A stretch of DNA of 64,000 nucleotides from Pseudomonadota bacterium (GTDB taxonomy: Bacteria > Pseudomonadota > Alphaproteobacteria > Rhizobiales > Tepidamorphaceae). Position 1 is the first letter of the stretch. Each line of letters opens with the position of its first letter. The notes under the pieces were generated by a model. It was not told the DNA's origin. It saw nothing but the letters and a program-made list of their open reading frames with translations, and ran no database searches. Where the stretch lies: positions 62,001 to 126,000 of the forward strand of contig JAEWYT010000196.1 of NCBI GenBank assembly GCA_023458595.1, in the 5' to 3' direction. Positions 35,521 through 43,958 of the stretch are shown here, piece after piece. Position numbers and translations under genes: made by a program.

Positions 35521-36561
35521 ATGCCGGCTTCCATCGACATACACGGAGAGAACCACGCGCGGTTTCCCGCATGGATCCTGCCGGCGGCACTGCTCGTCGG
35601 GCTCGTCGTCCTGTCGCTGTCCGTCGGAAAGTACGAGGTCGCGCCCGGCGCGATCGGTCACGTCGTATTCGCGAAGCTGACCGGCTCGGCGAGCGGCCAG
35701 CCGCAAATCGTCGAGACGGTGATCTGGAACGTGCGGCTGCCGCGCGTCCTGTCCGCCCTCCTGGTCGGCGCGGCGCTCGCTTCGGCGGGCGCGGTGTACC
35801 AGGGCCTGTTCCGCAACCCTCTGGTATCGCCCGACATACTCGGCGTGTCGGCGGGGGCCAGCCTCGGCGCGGTCACGGGCATATTTCTGTCGCTGCCCGT
35901 GCTTGCAATCCAGGCATTGGCGTTCGCCGGCGGCCTCGGCGCGGTCGCCATGGTCTACTCCGTCGGATCGGCCGCACGGGACCGCGACCCCGTCCTCGTC
36001 CTCGTCCTCGCCGGGGTGGCGATCGGCGCGATGCTCGGCGCCTGCATCTCTCTCCTGAAGGTCTTGGCCGACCCGTACAACCAGCTCCCCGCGATCACGT
36101 TCTGGCTGCTCGGATCGCTGGCGAGCGTCACCCGGTCCGACGTGCTCTCCGTTGTCCCGGCGATCGCGCTGGGACTCGTCCCGATGGTTCTGCTGCGCTG
36201 GCGGATGAACCTGATGACCCTCGACGACGAAGAGGCCCGGGCGCTGGGCGTCGACACACGCAGGATGCGCGCGACACTCATCGCCGCTGCGACGCTTATG
36301 ACCGCGGCGGCGGTGTCGGTCTCCGGCATCGTCGGCTGGGTCGGCCTTCTCGTGCCGCACGTCGCGCGCATCTTCGTGGGTCCGGACTTCTCTCGGCTTC
36401 TCCCCGTCGCGCTGATGCTCGGCGGCGGCTTCCTCGTCGGCGCCGACACGCTGGCGAGAAGCATGGCGGAGATCGAGATGCCGCTCGGCATCCTCACGGC
36501 GGCCGTCGGCGCGCCGTTCTTCCTGTGGCTGCTGACGACCGCGCGGCGGGGATGGCAGTGA
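35521..36561 (+). CDS. FecCD/BtuC/MolB-type ABC permease, probably molybdate or tungstate
   Basis: 346 residues with about nine to ten hydrophobic helices. RLPRVLSALLVGAALASAGA and YQGLFRNPLVSPDILGVSAG are the family hallmarks, with VGWVGLLVPHVARIFVGPD near the C-terminus. It forms the pore for the ligand delivered by the preceding binding protein (4-bp gap) and overlaps the ATPase gene. Confidence 0.87.
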   Translation: MPASIDIHGENHARFPAWILPAALLVGLVVLSLSVGKYEVAPGAIGHVVFAKLTGSASGQPQIVETVIWNVRLPRVLSALLVGAALASAGAVYQGLFRNPLVSPDILGVSAGASLGAVTGIFLSLPVLAIQALAFAGGLGAVAMVYSVGSAARDRDPVLVLVLAGVAIGAMLGACISLLKVLADPYNQLPAITFWLLGSLASVTRSDVLSVVPAIALGLVPMVLLRWRMNLMTLDDEEARALGVDTRRMRATLIAAATLMTAAAVSVSGIVGWVGLLVPHVARIFVGPDFSRLLPVALMLGGGFLVGADTLARSMAEIEMPLGILTAAVGAPFFLWLLTTARRGWQ

Positions 36562-37355
36562 TGCTGGCGACGCGCGATCTCGATTTCGGCTATCGCGATG
36601 CCCCTGTCGGCCGGGCGGCGACATTGTCCGTGAACGCGGGCGAGGTGCTGTGCCTGCTCGGACCGAACGGCTGCGAAAAGACGACGCTGTTCAAGACCTT
36701 GCTCGGCCTGATCCCCCGCCAGGGCGGCGCGATCGAACTGGACGGCACCGACATTTCCGAGTTCGACCGCGCGGCGTTCGCCCGGCGCGTCGGATACGTG
36801 CCGCAGGCCAATACCGCCTATTTCGCCTTCCGCGCGCTCGACGTGGTGCTCATGGGCCGCGCGAGCCGCATCCCGACATTCGCGGCTCCCTCGGCCGCGG
36901 ACAGAACGGTGGCACTCGGCGCGCTGGACCAGCTCGGCATCGCCCGGCTCGCGCCCAGACCGTACACGGCGCTCAGCGGCGGCGAGCGCCAGATGGTGCT
37001 CATCGCACGCGCCCTCGCGCAGGAACCGGAGCTCGTCGTGATGGACGAGCCGACGGCGAGCCTGGACTTCGGCAATCAGGCGCGGGTCCTCTCGAAGATA
37101 CGCGCCTTGTCGGAACGCGGCATGGGGGTCGTGCTGTCCACGCACGATCCCGGCCACGCCTTCGCGTGCGCCGACCGCGTGGCCCTGCTGCGATCGGGCC
37201 GCATCGTCGCCCTCGGGCCACCGCGATCGGTGGTCACCGCGGCCTCGCTGCGCGCCCTGTACGGGGTCGACGTGGCAGTGGAGTTTCTCGAGACGGTGCG
37301 GCGGCACGTCTGTGCGCCGCGCCTGGATGAACCGCAGGGAAAGGTGAAGCAATGA
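36552..37355 (+). CDS. FecE/BtuD/MolC-type ABC ATP-binding protein with altered Walker A
   Basis: 267 residues from ATG 36552 (ATG 36561 is an equal alternative). Signature LSGGERQMVLIARALA, Walker B LVVMDEPTASLDFG and H-loop STHDPGHAFA are intact. The P-loop reads GPNGCEKTTLFKTL: the invariant Gly before the Lys is Glu (codon GAA at 36675-36677, one base from GGA). That Gly is almost never replaced in active ABC ATPases, so nucleotide binding may be weakened or lost, or the base may be an error. The gene is otherwise undamaged and overlaps its neighbours. Confidence 0.85.
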   Translation: MAVMLATRDLDFGYRDAPVGRAATLSVNAGEVLCLLGPNGCEKTTLFKTLLGLIPRQGGAIELDGTDISEFDRAAFARRVGYVPQANTAYFAFRALDVVLMGRASRIPTFAAPSAADRTVALGALDQLGIARLAPRPYTALSGGERQMVLIARALAQEPELVVMDEPTASLDFGNQARVLSKIRALSERGMGVVLSTHDPGHAFACADRVALLRSGRIVALGPPRSVVTAASLRALYGVDVAVEFLETVRRHVCAPRLDEPQGKVKQ

Positions 37356-37561
37356 AGCTCAGCGCGCGCAATATCCTGAAAGGCAGGATCGTCGAGGTGA
37401 ACAAGGGCGCGACGACGGCCCACGTGAAGATCGATATCGGCGGCGGCACGATCGTGACCTCGTCGATCACCAACACGTCCGTCGACGAGCTGGGCCTGAA
37501 GGTCGGCGGCGAAGCCTACGCTGTCGTCAAGGCCTCGAACGTCATGGTTGCCGTCAACTGA
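37352..37561 (+). CDS. mop: molbindin (Mop), molybdopterin/oxyanion-binding protein
   Basis: 69 residues forming one TOBE/Mop domain: SARNILKGRIVEVNKGATTA, then VKIDIGGGTIVTSSIT and AVVKASNVMVAVN. Mop proteins assemble into hexamers that store molybdate or tungstate in the cytoplasm. The start overlaps the ATPase stop by 4 bp, which ties the FecBCD-type importer to molybdenum or tungsten. It may stand in for the TOBE domains missing from the ModE-like protein. Confidence 0.9.
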   Translation: MKLSARNILKGRIVEVNKGATTAHVKIDIGGGTIVTSSITNTSVDELGLKVGGEAYAVVKASNVMVAVN

Positions 37562-38052
37562 TGGTCCGGGAGAACGAGATCAGGACGAGCGAGGTCGCCG
37601 TCGAGGCGCCCGAGCCGACGGACGCCCATCTCTCCTTCATCGGAGTTATCCACACGCCCTGGAGCTCGCGCCTCGTGACGCCGAGGCAGGGACGGGCCGA
37701 CGGCCCCCTCTGCCGGATAGAGGTCTTCGAGCCGTGGGTTCCCGCGCTCGAAGGAATCGAGCAGTTCGAGCGCCTCGAAGTGCTGTACTGGCTCCACCTG
37801 TCACGCCGCGACCTGGTCAAGCAGAGCCCGGCGAACGACGGCAGGTCGAGGGGCACGTTCTCGCTCCGGACCCCCGTCCGGCCGAACCCGATCGGCACCG
37901 CCATCGCCATGCTGGCCGGCCTCGAGGGCAACACCGTCATGGTGCGCGGGATGGATTGCGTCGACGGGACGCCGCTTCTGGACATCAAGCCCGACCGCAC
38001 GCTGTTCACGCCGATCGCGCCGCCCCAGGCGGGAGACTTCGAGACGGGGTGA
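37561..38052 (+). CDS. TrmO/TsaA-like (UPF0066) SAM-dependent methyltransferase family protein, short form
   Basis: 163 residues with the TsaA-like beta-barrel: FIGVIHTPWSSR, YWLHLSRRDLV, RGTFSLRTPVRPNPIG and DIKPDRTLFTPI. E. coli TrmO (N6-methylation of t6A37 in tRNA) is about 235 residues and has a C-terminal domain missing here. The ATG overlaps the mop stop by 1 bp. Translational coupling to a molybdenum operon suggests a role in metal or cofactor handling rather than tRNA modification, but that is inference. Confidence 0.75.
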   Translation: MVRENEIRTSEVAVEAPEPTDAHLSFIGVIHTPWSSRLVTPRQGRADGPLCRIEVFEPWVPALEGIEQFERLEVLYWLHLSRRDLVKQSPANDGRSRGTFSLRTPVRPNPIGTAIAMLAGLEGNTVMVRGMDCVDGTPLLDIKPDRTLFTPIAPPQAGDFETG

Positions 38053-38250
38053 CGCTCCGGTCCGGGGGACGCGCGCGCCACCTTTCCGGCGGCGAAGGAG
38101 GACCGGGGCCGCACCTCCGGCGCGAGGGTCACGATCAATCGACTCCCGTCCGGGTATCGCCGAAACTGGTCGCCGCGGACGATTTCGCCGAACGGTCAGG
38201 TCGGGCGCGGGGCCTTCATCGGCCTGCGCGGGGACAAGGAGGCAGAGGAC
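38053..38250 (+). pseudogene. frameshifted remnant of the LigD ATP-dependent ligase domain
   Basis: Two pieces of the LigD ligase OB-fold end can be read in different frames. VSPKLVAADDFAE (frame of 38154) matches the family VxPxLVAEVxFAEWT; GQVGRGAFIGLRGDKEAEDV (frame of 38251) matches the family end RHxSFxGLREDKxAxxV. The tryptophan segment between them is missing, consistent with an 11-nt deletion near 38193. The second piece runs straight into the polymerase-domain gene. In PE-LIG-POL LigD proteins the ligase end directly precedes the polymerase, so this is the scar of a lost ligase. Confidence 0.6.
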
Positions 38251-39177
38251 GTGGCTTTCGAGACGCCATCGCAAACGGCACGGTCCGGCGACGCCACGAT
38301 CGCCGGGATCCGCATCACCCATCCCGACCGCGTGCTCTTCCGGGACCAGGGCCTCACCAAGCTGGAACTCGCCCGGTACTACGAGGCGGTCGCCGGGCGA
38401 ATGCTGCCTTTCGTCGAGAACCGGCTTCTGTCGCTCGTACGCTGCCCGCAGGGACGCCGGAAATCCTGTTTCTACCAGAAGCATGCCGGCGACGGCTTTC
38501 CCGATGCGATCAAGCGGATCGACATCGAGGAAAGCTCCGGCAGGAGGGCGAGCTATCTCTACGTGACCGACATCGCCGGCATAATCGCCGCCTGCCAGAT
38601 GGGCACGCTCGAATTCCATATCTGGTGGTCCACGATCGACGGCCTCGAGCGGCCGGACCGGCTGGTCTTCGATCTCGATCCCGACACGAGCATCGGTTTC
38701 GGCGAGGTGAAGCGCTCCGCGATCGAAATTCGCGACCGCCTCGCCGATCTCGGCCTGCATAGCTTCGCGCTGGTCACCGGCGGCAAGGGCATCCATGTCG
38801 TCGTGCCGCTCGTAGCCCTCGCCGGCGGAAACGAGGCGAAGGACTTCGCCGAAGCCTTCGCCCGCAAGATGGTCGCCGACGAGCCGGACCGCTACACCGC
38901 GACCATGTCGAAAGCGAAGCGCAAGGACCGCGTCTTCATCGACTGGCTGCGCAACGAGCGCGGCTCGACCGCGATAGCCCCCTATTCGACGCGGGCACGG
39001 GCCGGCGGCCCGGTCGCGACGCCGGTAAGCTGGGACGAGGTCGGATCGCTGACGGCGGCGAACCTGTTCCACCCGGCCGACGTGCTGAAGCGTCTCGACG
39101 ACGACGATCCGTGGGCGGCCGCCGCGGGCCTGCGCCAATCGATCACGAAAAACATGCGCGAGACGGTGCAGGCCTGA
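38251..39177 (+). CDS. LigD polymerase/primase domain (NHEJ), stand-alone
   Basis: 308 residues matching the archaeo-eukaryotic-primase-like POL domain of LigD: the catalytic LVFDLDPD, ALVTGGKGIHVVVPL and FIDWLRNERGSTAIAPYSTR. The domain adds nucleotides at DNA ends in Ku-dependent end joining. GTG 38251 is the first plausible start. Upstream frameshifted ligase sequence indicates that the gene came from a larger LigD by loss of the nuclease and ligase parts. No ku gene is in the window, so whether it still acts in end joining is open. Confidence 0.87.
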   Translation: MAFETPSQTARSGDATIAGIRITHPDRVLFRDQGLTKLELARYYEAVAGRMLPFVENRLLSLVRCPQGRRKSCFYQKHAGDGFPDAIKRIDIEESSGRRASYLYVTDIAGIIAACQMGTLEFHIWWSTIDGLERPDRLVFDLDPDTSIGFGEVKRSAIEIRDRLADLGLHSFALVTGGKGIHVVVPLVALAGGNEAKDFAEAFARKMVADEPDRYTATMSKAKRKDRVFIDWLRNERGSTAIAPYSTRARAGGPVATPVSWDEVGSLTAANLFHPADVLKRLDDDDPWAAAAGLRQSITKNMRETVQA

Positions 39178-39283
39178 CCGGCGCTCGCTCCACCGCGCGC
39201 ATGGCGTCGCCCGGCGCGATCTCGCCAATCGGCCGGGCAACGGTCCTCGTCACCATCGTCGCCGCTCGACGTCTTCCGGCAGC

Positions 39284-39793
39284 TCAGCGTTCGATGACGC
39301 CGCAGGCGATCCTGCCTCCGGCATCGCCGGAGGGCTGGCTCTCGTAGTCGTCGGCGCCGGCGTGGATGACGATCGCCGAACCGTCTCCATCGAACAAAGC
39401 GCCCTCGCCGCTGTCGAAGGAGACGCGGGGATTGAACACCTCTATCGTCAGCGCGCCGGACGCCGGCACGTGGACGTTCGGCATGTCGCCGGCATGCGGT
39501 CCGCCCTCGGCCAGGAAGCCGTGCGCGGCGGCACCGCCCGCAAGGTGACCGCCGGCCGCGCCGAAATCGGGCGTGCAGGCGCCGGTTTCATGAATATGGA
39601 AGCCGTGGACGCCCTCCGGCAGGTTCTTCAGTCGCGCGGTCAGCAGAATGCCGTTCGGCGTCTCGGTCAGCGTCACGGTTCCCTTGTCCGAACCGTCGGC
39701 ACCGACGAGGCTGGCCTCCGCCGCGGCGGCCGTTCCGGTCCCGGCGGCAGTCGAGGTCAGAAGGAGGAGTGCTGCGAACGGATATCGTGTCAT
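39284..39793 (-). CDS. sodC: superoxide dismutase [Cu-Zn], periplasmic
   Basis: 169 residues with a signal peptide (about 1-26, ending TAAAAEA). Metal-site residues are present: HGFHIHETGACTPDFGAAGG, PHAGDMPNVHV and AIVIHAGADDY; the disulfide cysteines are in GACTPDF and RIACGVI. It converts superoxide to peroxide and oxygen in the periplasm. ATG 39793 has GGGAG upstream. It is convergent with the LigD polymerase gene and apparently monocistronic. Confidence 0.92.
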   Translation of the reverse strand: MTRYPFAALLLLTSTAAGTGTAAAAEASLVGADGSDKGTVTLTETPNGILLTARLKNLPEGVHGFHIHETGACTPDFGAAGGHLAGGAAAHGFLAEGGPHAGDMPNVHVPASGALTIEVFNPRVSFDSGEGALFDGDGSAIVIHAGADDYESQPSGDAGGRIACGVIER

Positions 39794-39832
39794 GGCCGTC
39801 TCCCTTCGATTGTGGCCGCGATGCGCCTTCAT

Positions 39833-40117
39833 CTATAGCCCGTCCTTGGCGATCGGGTCGCCCTCCTGGTGCCTGTCCATGATGTCCTTCACGGTCTCGA
39901 TCAGCTGCTTTCGTTCAGGCGACGGGCTCCTGCGATGCTCCTGTGTCAGCGCGGTGAGCACCTGCTTGAGCCATCCCTTGCGCCGGTCGCCCGAATATCC
40001 TTCGTCCGCCATCACGTCCTGAATCTCCTGCCGCGTGACGCTGCCGCCGTCGGGAACCGGCAGGACCGGCACGGGCCGGCGGCGTTTCGGCCCGGGTTTC
40101 GGCCCCGGTTTCGACAT
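39833..40117 (-). CDS. small protein of unknown family
   Basis: 94 residues, not recognised. The N-terminus is basic and proline-rich (KPGPKPGPKRRRPVPVLPVP); the rest is helical and charged, with SVTRQEIQDVMADEGYSGDR and QLIETVKDIMDRHQEG. No signal peptide or membrane segment. ATG 40117 has GGGAGG at 10 nt; an ATG at 40126 would sit on that site. It ends 39 bp before the sodC start on the same strand, so the two may be co-transcribed. The palindrome at 40174 lies just upstream. Confidence 0.55.
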   Translation of the reverse strand: MSKPGPKPGPKRRRPVPVLPVPDGGSVTRQEIQDVMADEGYSGDRRKGWLKQVLTALTQEHRRSPSPERKQLIETVKDIMDRHQEGDPIAKDGL

Positions 40118-40173
40118 CGAGGGCATCCTCCCGTTCGGGTGGCACTCCATGAGAACGGGCCCGTGCCCCGGCG

Positions 40174-40187
40174 GTTCCACGTGGAAC
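40174..40187. promoter_or_regulatory. perfect 14-bp palindrome matching the core of the parS consensus
   Basis: GTTCCACGTGGAAC reads the same on both strands and matches the inner 14 bases of the chromosomal parS consensus TGTTNCACGTGNAACA; only the outermost T and A differ (both G here). It is in the 258-bp non-coding space between the small unknown gene and fadE. ParB binding at parS organises the origin region. A repressor site for fadE or the unknown gene is the alternative. Confidence 0.45.
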
Positions 40188-40375
40188 GATCCGCTCCGCA
40201 CGGCGTTGAGAGAACCGGTGTCCGCGCGGCCCGGGTGCCGAAGCGGGCGAATAGTCTCGCAACAACCGCGCCGGCATCGCCCGTCGGCGACGGGCTTGAA
40301 TTTCCGCGCGCATCCGCCAGTTCACGACGGATGCGGGCGCGAACCCGCGTCCGACCAATTTCGCCGGAGGTCCAA

Positions 40376-42661
40376 ATGGCGTTCCGGTCCATGCGCAAGA
40401 CCTACCTGACCCGGCCGATCTTCGGCTGGGCGCGCAAGTCCCTTCCCTCCATGTCCGAGACCGAGCGCGCCGCGATCGATGTCGGTGACGTCTGGTGGGA
40501 CGCGGAACTCTTCACCGGCAACCCGGACTGGTCGAAGCTGATGGCGACGCCGCCGGCGGCGCTGTCGAAGGAGGAGGAAGCCTTCCTCGTCGGCCCGGTC
40601 CGCAAGCTCTGCGAGACGCTCGACGACTGGCGGATCGCCTGGACCGGGGGCGACCTGCCGGAAACGGCCTGGAGGATGATGCGCGAAGAGAAGTTCTTCG
40701 GCATGAACATCCCGAAGGACTACGGCGGCTTGGGCTTCTCGGCTTATGCGCAATCCGAGGTGATCCGCACCGTGTCGACGCGCTCGATCGCCGGCGCGGT
40801 CACCGTGATGGTGCCGAACTCGCTCGGGCCGGGCGAACTCCTGATGATGTTCGGCACGAAGGAGCAGCGCGACCACTGGCTGCCGCGCCTTGCCGACGGA
40901 CGCGAGATCCCCTGCTTCGGCCTCACCAGCCGCCAGGCCGGATCGGACGCGGCCGCGATGATCGACAGCGGCGTCGTCTGCCGCGGCACGTTCGAGGGCC
41001 GCGAGGTCACCGGCATCCGCCTCAATTTCCACAAGCGCTACATCACCCTGTCGCCGGTCGCGACGGTGCTCGGCCTTGCCTTCAAGCTGCACGATCCCGA
41101 CGGACTGCTCGGCGGCGAGAAAGAGCGCGGCATCACCGTCGCGCTGGTGCCGACCGACCTGCCCGGCGTGAAGCAGGGCCGGCGGCATCTGCCCGGCATG
41201 CAGTTCTTCCAGAACGGGCCGATCGAGGGCGAGGACGTCTTCATCCCCGTCGACAACGTCATCGGCGGCGTCGACCAGGTCGGCAACGGCTGGCCGATGC
41301 TGATGTCGGCGCTCGCGGCCGGGCGCGGCATCTCGCTGCCGTCGCTGTCGGCGGCCGGGGCCGCCTTCTCGGCGCGCACGACGGGCGCCTATGCGCGGGT
41401 ACGCACCCAGTTCGGGCTGCCAGTCAGCGCCTTCGAGGGCGTGCAGGAGCGGATCGGCGCGCTTGCCGGCAACGCCTACCTGCTCGACGCGGCACGGCGG
41501 CTCACCTGCGCGGGCCTCGACGAGGGCCGCGCGCCGGCGATCGTCTCGGCGATCATGAAGGCGCACGCGACCTACCGGATGCGCGATTCCGTCATCGACG
41601 CGATGGATGTGCATTCCGGCAAGACCATCATCGACGGGCCGCGCAACTATCTCGGCAACCTGTGGCGGGCGCTGCCGATCGGCATCACCGTCGAGGGCGC
41701 CAATATCCTGACGCGCAACCTGATCATCTTCGGCCAGGGTGCGATCCGCTGCCATCCCTATCTGCTGAAGGAGATGACGGCGCTCACCGAGAGCGACAAG
41801 GAGAAGGCGCTCGACGAGTTCGACAAGGCGTTCTGGGGGCATGTCGGCCACTCGCTGATGACACTTCTGCGCGCCTGGGGCCGCAGCCTCACCGGCGGCC
41901 GGCTCGCGCCGGCACCGGACGCGGGCGCGACGACGAAGCACTACCGCCAGCTGTCGCGCTATTCCGCCTGCTTCGCGCTGACGGCCGACATGGCGCTGCT
42001 GACGCTCGGCGGCGCGCTGAAGCGCAAGGAATTCCTGTCCGCCCGCCTCGGCGACATCCTTTCGGAGCTCTATTTGCTGTCGGCGGTATTGAAGCGCTGG
42101 CAGGACGAGGGCCGGCAGGCGGCCGACCTGCCGCTCGTCGACTACTGCATGGAGCGGGGCTACGCGACGATGTCGCAGCGCTTCGACGAGATCCTGGCGA
42201 ACCTGCCGAACCGGTGCGCCGCCGGTGCCTTGCGCTTCTTCATGCCGATGGGCACACGGCGCGGCCCCTCCGACGACCTCGCCAAGACCTGCGCGGAGAT
42301 CCTGACCGAGCCGTCGGCGACCCGTGACCGGCTGACGTCGGGCCTCTATCTCGGCAAGGCGGGCGACGCGATCAACGATCTCGAGGAGGCCTTCGCGCTC
42401 GTCGTGGAGACCGAGCCGCTGCGCCGCAAGCTGCGGCATGCCGACGGCAAGAAACCCGAGGATATCCTTAGCGCCGACGAGCGTCACCGTCTCGCCGAGG
42501 TCGAGGAGGCCGTCGCCAAGGTGATCGAGGTCGACGACTTCGCCGGAGAGGAACTGACCGGCGCCAAACCGAAGGGCCATCCAAGACCGGCGCCCGTCCG
42601 CTCGGACAAGCAGAAGCGCGAGGCGCGGACGGCAGCGAAACGCGAGGTAGCGAGTCGATGA
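40376..42661 (+). CDS. fadE: FadE-type acyl-CoA dehydrogenase
   Basis: 761 residues, the long YafH/FadE type. The acyl-CoA dehydrogenase core shows MNIPKDYGGLGFSAYAQSEV, CFGLTSRQAGSDAAAM and GITVEGANILTRNLIIFGQG, and a DUF1974-like C-terminal extension fills residues about 480-760. It catalyses the first, FAD-dependent step of beta-oxidation. ATG 40376 follows GGAGG by 6 nt. It is first in the beta-oxidation operon and overlaps the thiolase gene by 4 bp. Confidence 0.92.
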   Translation: MAFRSMRKTYLTRPIFGWARKSLPSMSETERAAIDVGDVWWDAELFTGNPDWSKLMATPPAALSKEEEAFLVGPVRKLCETLDDWRIAWTGGDLPETAWRMMREEKFFGMNIPKDYGGLGFSAYAQSEVIRTVSTRSIAGAVTVMVPNSLGPGELLMMFGTKEQRDHWLPRLADGREIPCFGLTSRQAGSDAAAMIDSGVVCRGTFEGREVTGIRLNFHKRYITLSPVATVLGLAFKLHDPDGLLGGEKERGITVALVPTDLPGVKQGRRHLPGMQFFQNGPIEGEDVFIPVDNVIGGVDQVGNGWPMLMSALAAGRGISLPSLSAAGAAFSARTTGAYARVRTQFGLPVSAFEGVQERIGALAGNAYLLDAARRLTCAGLDEGRAPAIVSAIMKAHATYRMRDSVIDAMDVHSGKTIIDGPRNYLGNLWRALPIGITVEGANILTRNLIIFGQGAIRCHPYLLKEMTALTESDKEKALDEFDKAFWGHVGHSLMTLLRAWGRSLTGGRLAPAPDAGATTKHYRQLSRYSACFALTADMALLTLGGALKRKEFLSARLGDILSELYLLSAVLKRWQDEGRQAADLPLVDYCMERGYATMSQRFDEILANLPNRCAAGALRFFMPMGTRRGPSDDLAKTCAEILTEPSATRDRLTSGLYLGKAGDAINDLEEAFALVVETEPLRRKLRHADGKKPEDILSADERHRLAEVEEAVAKVIEVDDFAGEELTGAKPKGHPRPAPVRSDKQKREARTAAKREVASR

Positions 42662-43947
42662 GCGAAACCGGCCGCGTCTATATCGTCGACGGCGCACGCA
42701 CGCCGTTCCTGAAGGCCCGCGGCAAGCCCGGGCCGTTCACGCCGGTCGATCTCGCCGTCCAGTGCGGCCGGCCGCTGCTGCTGCGCCAACCCTTCGAGCC
42801 GGACGCGTTCGACGAGGTGATCCTCGGCTGCGTCAACGTCATCGCCGACGAGATGAACCCCGCCCGCGTCGCCGCCCTCAGGCTCGGCATGGGCGACCAG
42901 ATGACGGCCTATACGGTGCAGATCAATTGCGGCTCGGGCATGCAGTCGATCGACAGCGGCTATCGCAATATCCGGGAAGGCAAGTCGGACCTCGTGCTCG
43001 CCGGCGGGGCGGAATCGCTGAGCCACGCGCCGCTCGTCTTCCCCGAGGCCGGCGTCGAATGGTTCTCCGAGCTCTACACCGCGAAGACGCCGCTCGCGAA
43101 GGCGAAGGCCGTGGCCGAGGTCTCGCCGCGCTACTTCAAGCCGATCATCGGGCTGGAGCGCGGCCTCACCGATCCGATCGTCGAGCTCAACATGGGCCAG
43201 ACGGCGGAGGTCGTCGCCCACCTGTTCGACATCACCCGCGAGCAGGCCGACGCCTATGCGGTGGAGAGCCATCACCGGCTCGCCAAGGCGCAGGACGAAG
43301 GCTGGCTCGGCGACGAGGTCGAGCCGCTGTTCAGCCGCGCGGGCGACGTCTACGAGAAGGACGACGGCGTGCGCCCGGATTCCACCGTCGACACGCTCGC
43401 CAGGCTGAAGCCCGTGTTCGAGCGGCCCTGGGGCAAGGTGACGGCCGGCAATTCCTCGCAGATCACCGACGGGGCGAGCTGGGTGATCCTCGCCTCCGAG
43501 AAGGCGGTGAAGGAACACGGCCTGACGCCGCGCGCGGTGATCCGCGACAGCCAGTGGTCGGCGCTCGATCCGACCATCATGGGGCTCGGCCCCGTGCTCT
43601 GCGCGACCGAGATCCTCGACCGCCACGGCATGGGGCTGCAGGACATCGAGCTGTGGGAGCTGAACGAGGCCTTCGCCGCGCAGGTGCTCGGCTGCCTTGC
43701 CGCGTGGAACGATCCGACCTTCTGCAGGAAAGTTCTCGGCCACGACAAGCCGATGGGCATGATCGACCGCGACAAGCTCAATGTCGACGGTGGCGCCGTC
43801 AGCCTCGGCCATCCGGTCGGGGCGAGCGGCAACCGCATCGTGCTGCATCTCGTCAACGCCATGCACCGGCTCGGGCAGAAGATCGGCATCGCGACGGAAT
43901 GCATCGGCGGCGGCCAGGGCGGCGCCATGCTGATCGAGGCGGCGTGA
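42658..43947 (+). CDS. fadI: acetyl-CoA C-acyltransferase (FadI-type thiolase)
   Basis: 429 residues. The nucleophile Cys is in QINCGSGMQSIDSGYRNI, the catalytic His pair in LNEAFAAQVLG and GGAVSLGHPVGASGNRI, and the second Cys in ECIGGGQGGAML. Length and motifs fit the FadI branch rather than FadA. It cleaves 3-ketoacyl-CoA in the last step of beta-oxidation. It overlaps fadE by 4 bp and precedes fadJ by 11 bp. Confidence 0.9.
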   Translation: MSETGRVYIVDGARTPFLKARGKPGPFTPVDLAVQCGRPLLLRQPFEPDAFDEVILGCVNVIADEMNPARVAALRLGMGDQMTAYTVQINCGSGMQSIDSGYRNIREGKSDLVLAGGAESLSHAPLVFPEAGVEWFSELYTAKTPLAKAKAVAEVSPRYFKPIIGLERGLTDPIVELNMGQTAEVVAHLFDITREQADAYAVESHHRLAKAQDEGWLGDEVEPLFSRAGDVYEKDDGVRPDSTVDTLARLKPVFERPWGKVTAGNSSQITDGASWVILASEKAVKEHGLTPRAVIRDSQWSALDPTIMGLGPVLCATEILDRHGMGLQDIELWELNEAFAAQVLGCLAAWNDPTFCRKVLGHDKPMGMIDRDKLNVDGGAVSLGHPVGASGNRIVLHLVNAMHRLGQKIGIATECIGGGQGGAMLIEAA

Positions 43948-43958
43948 GGGAGAACGGC

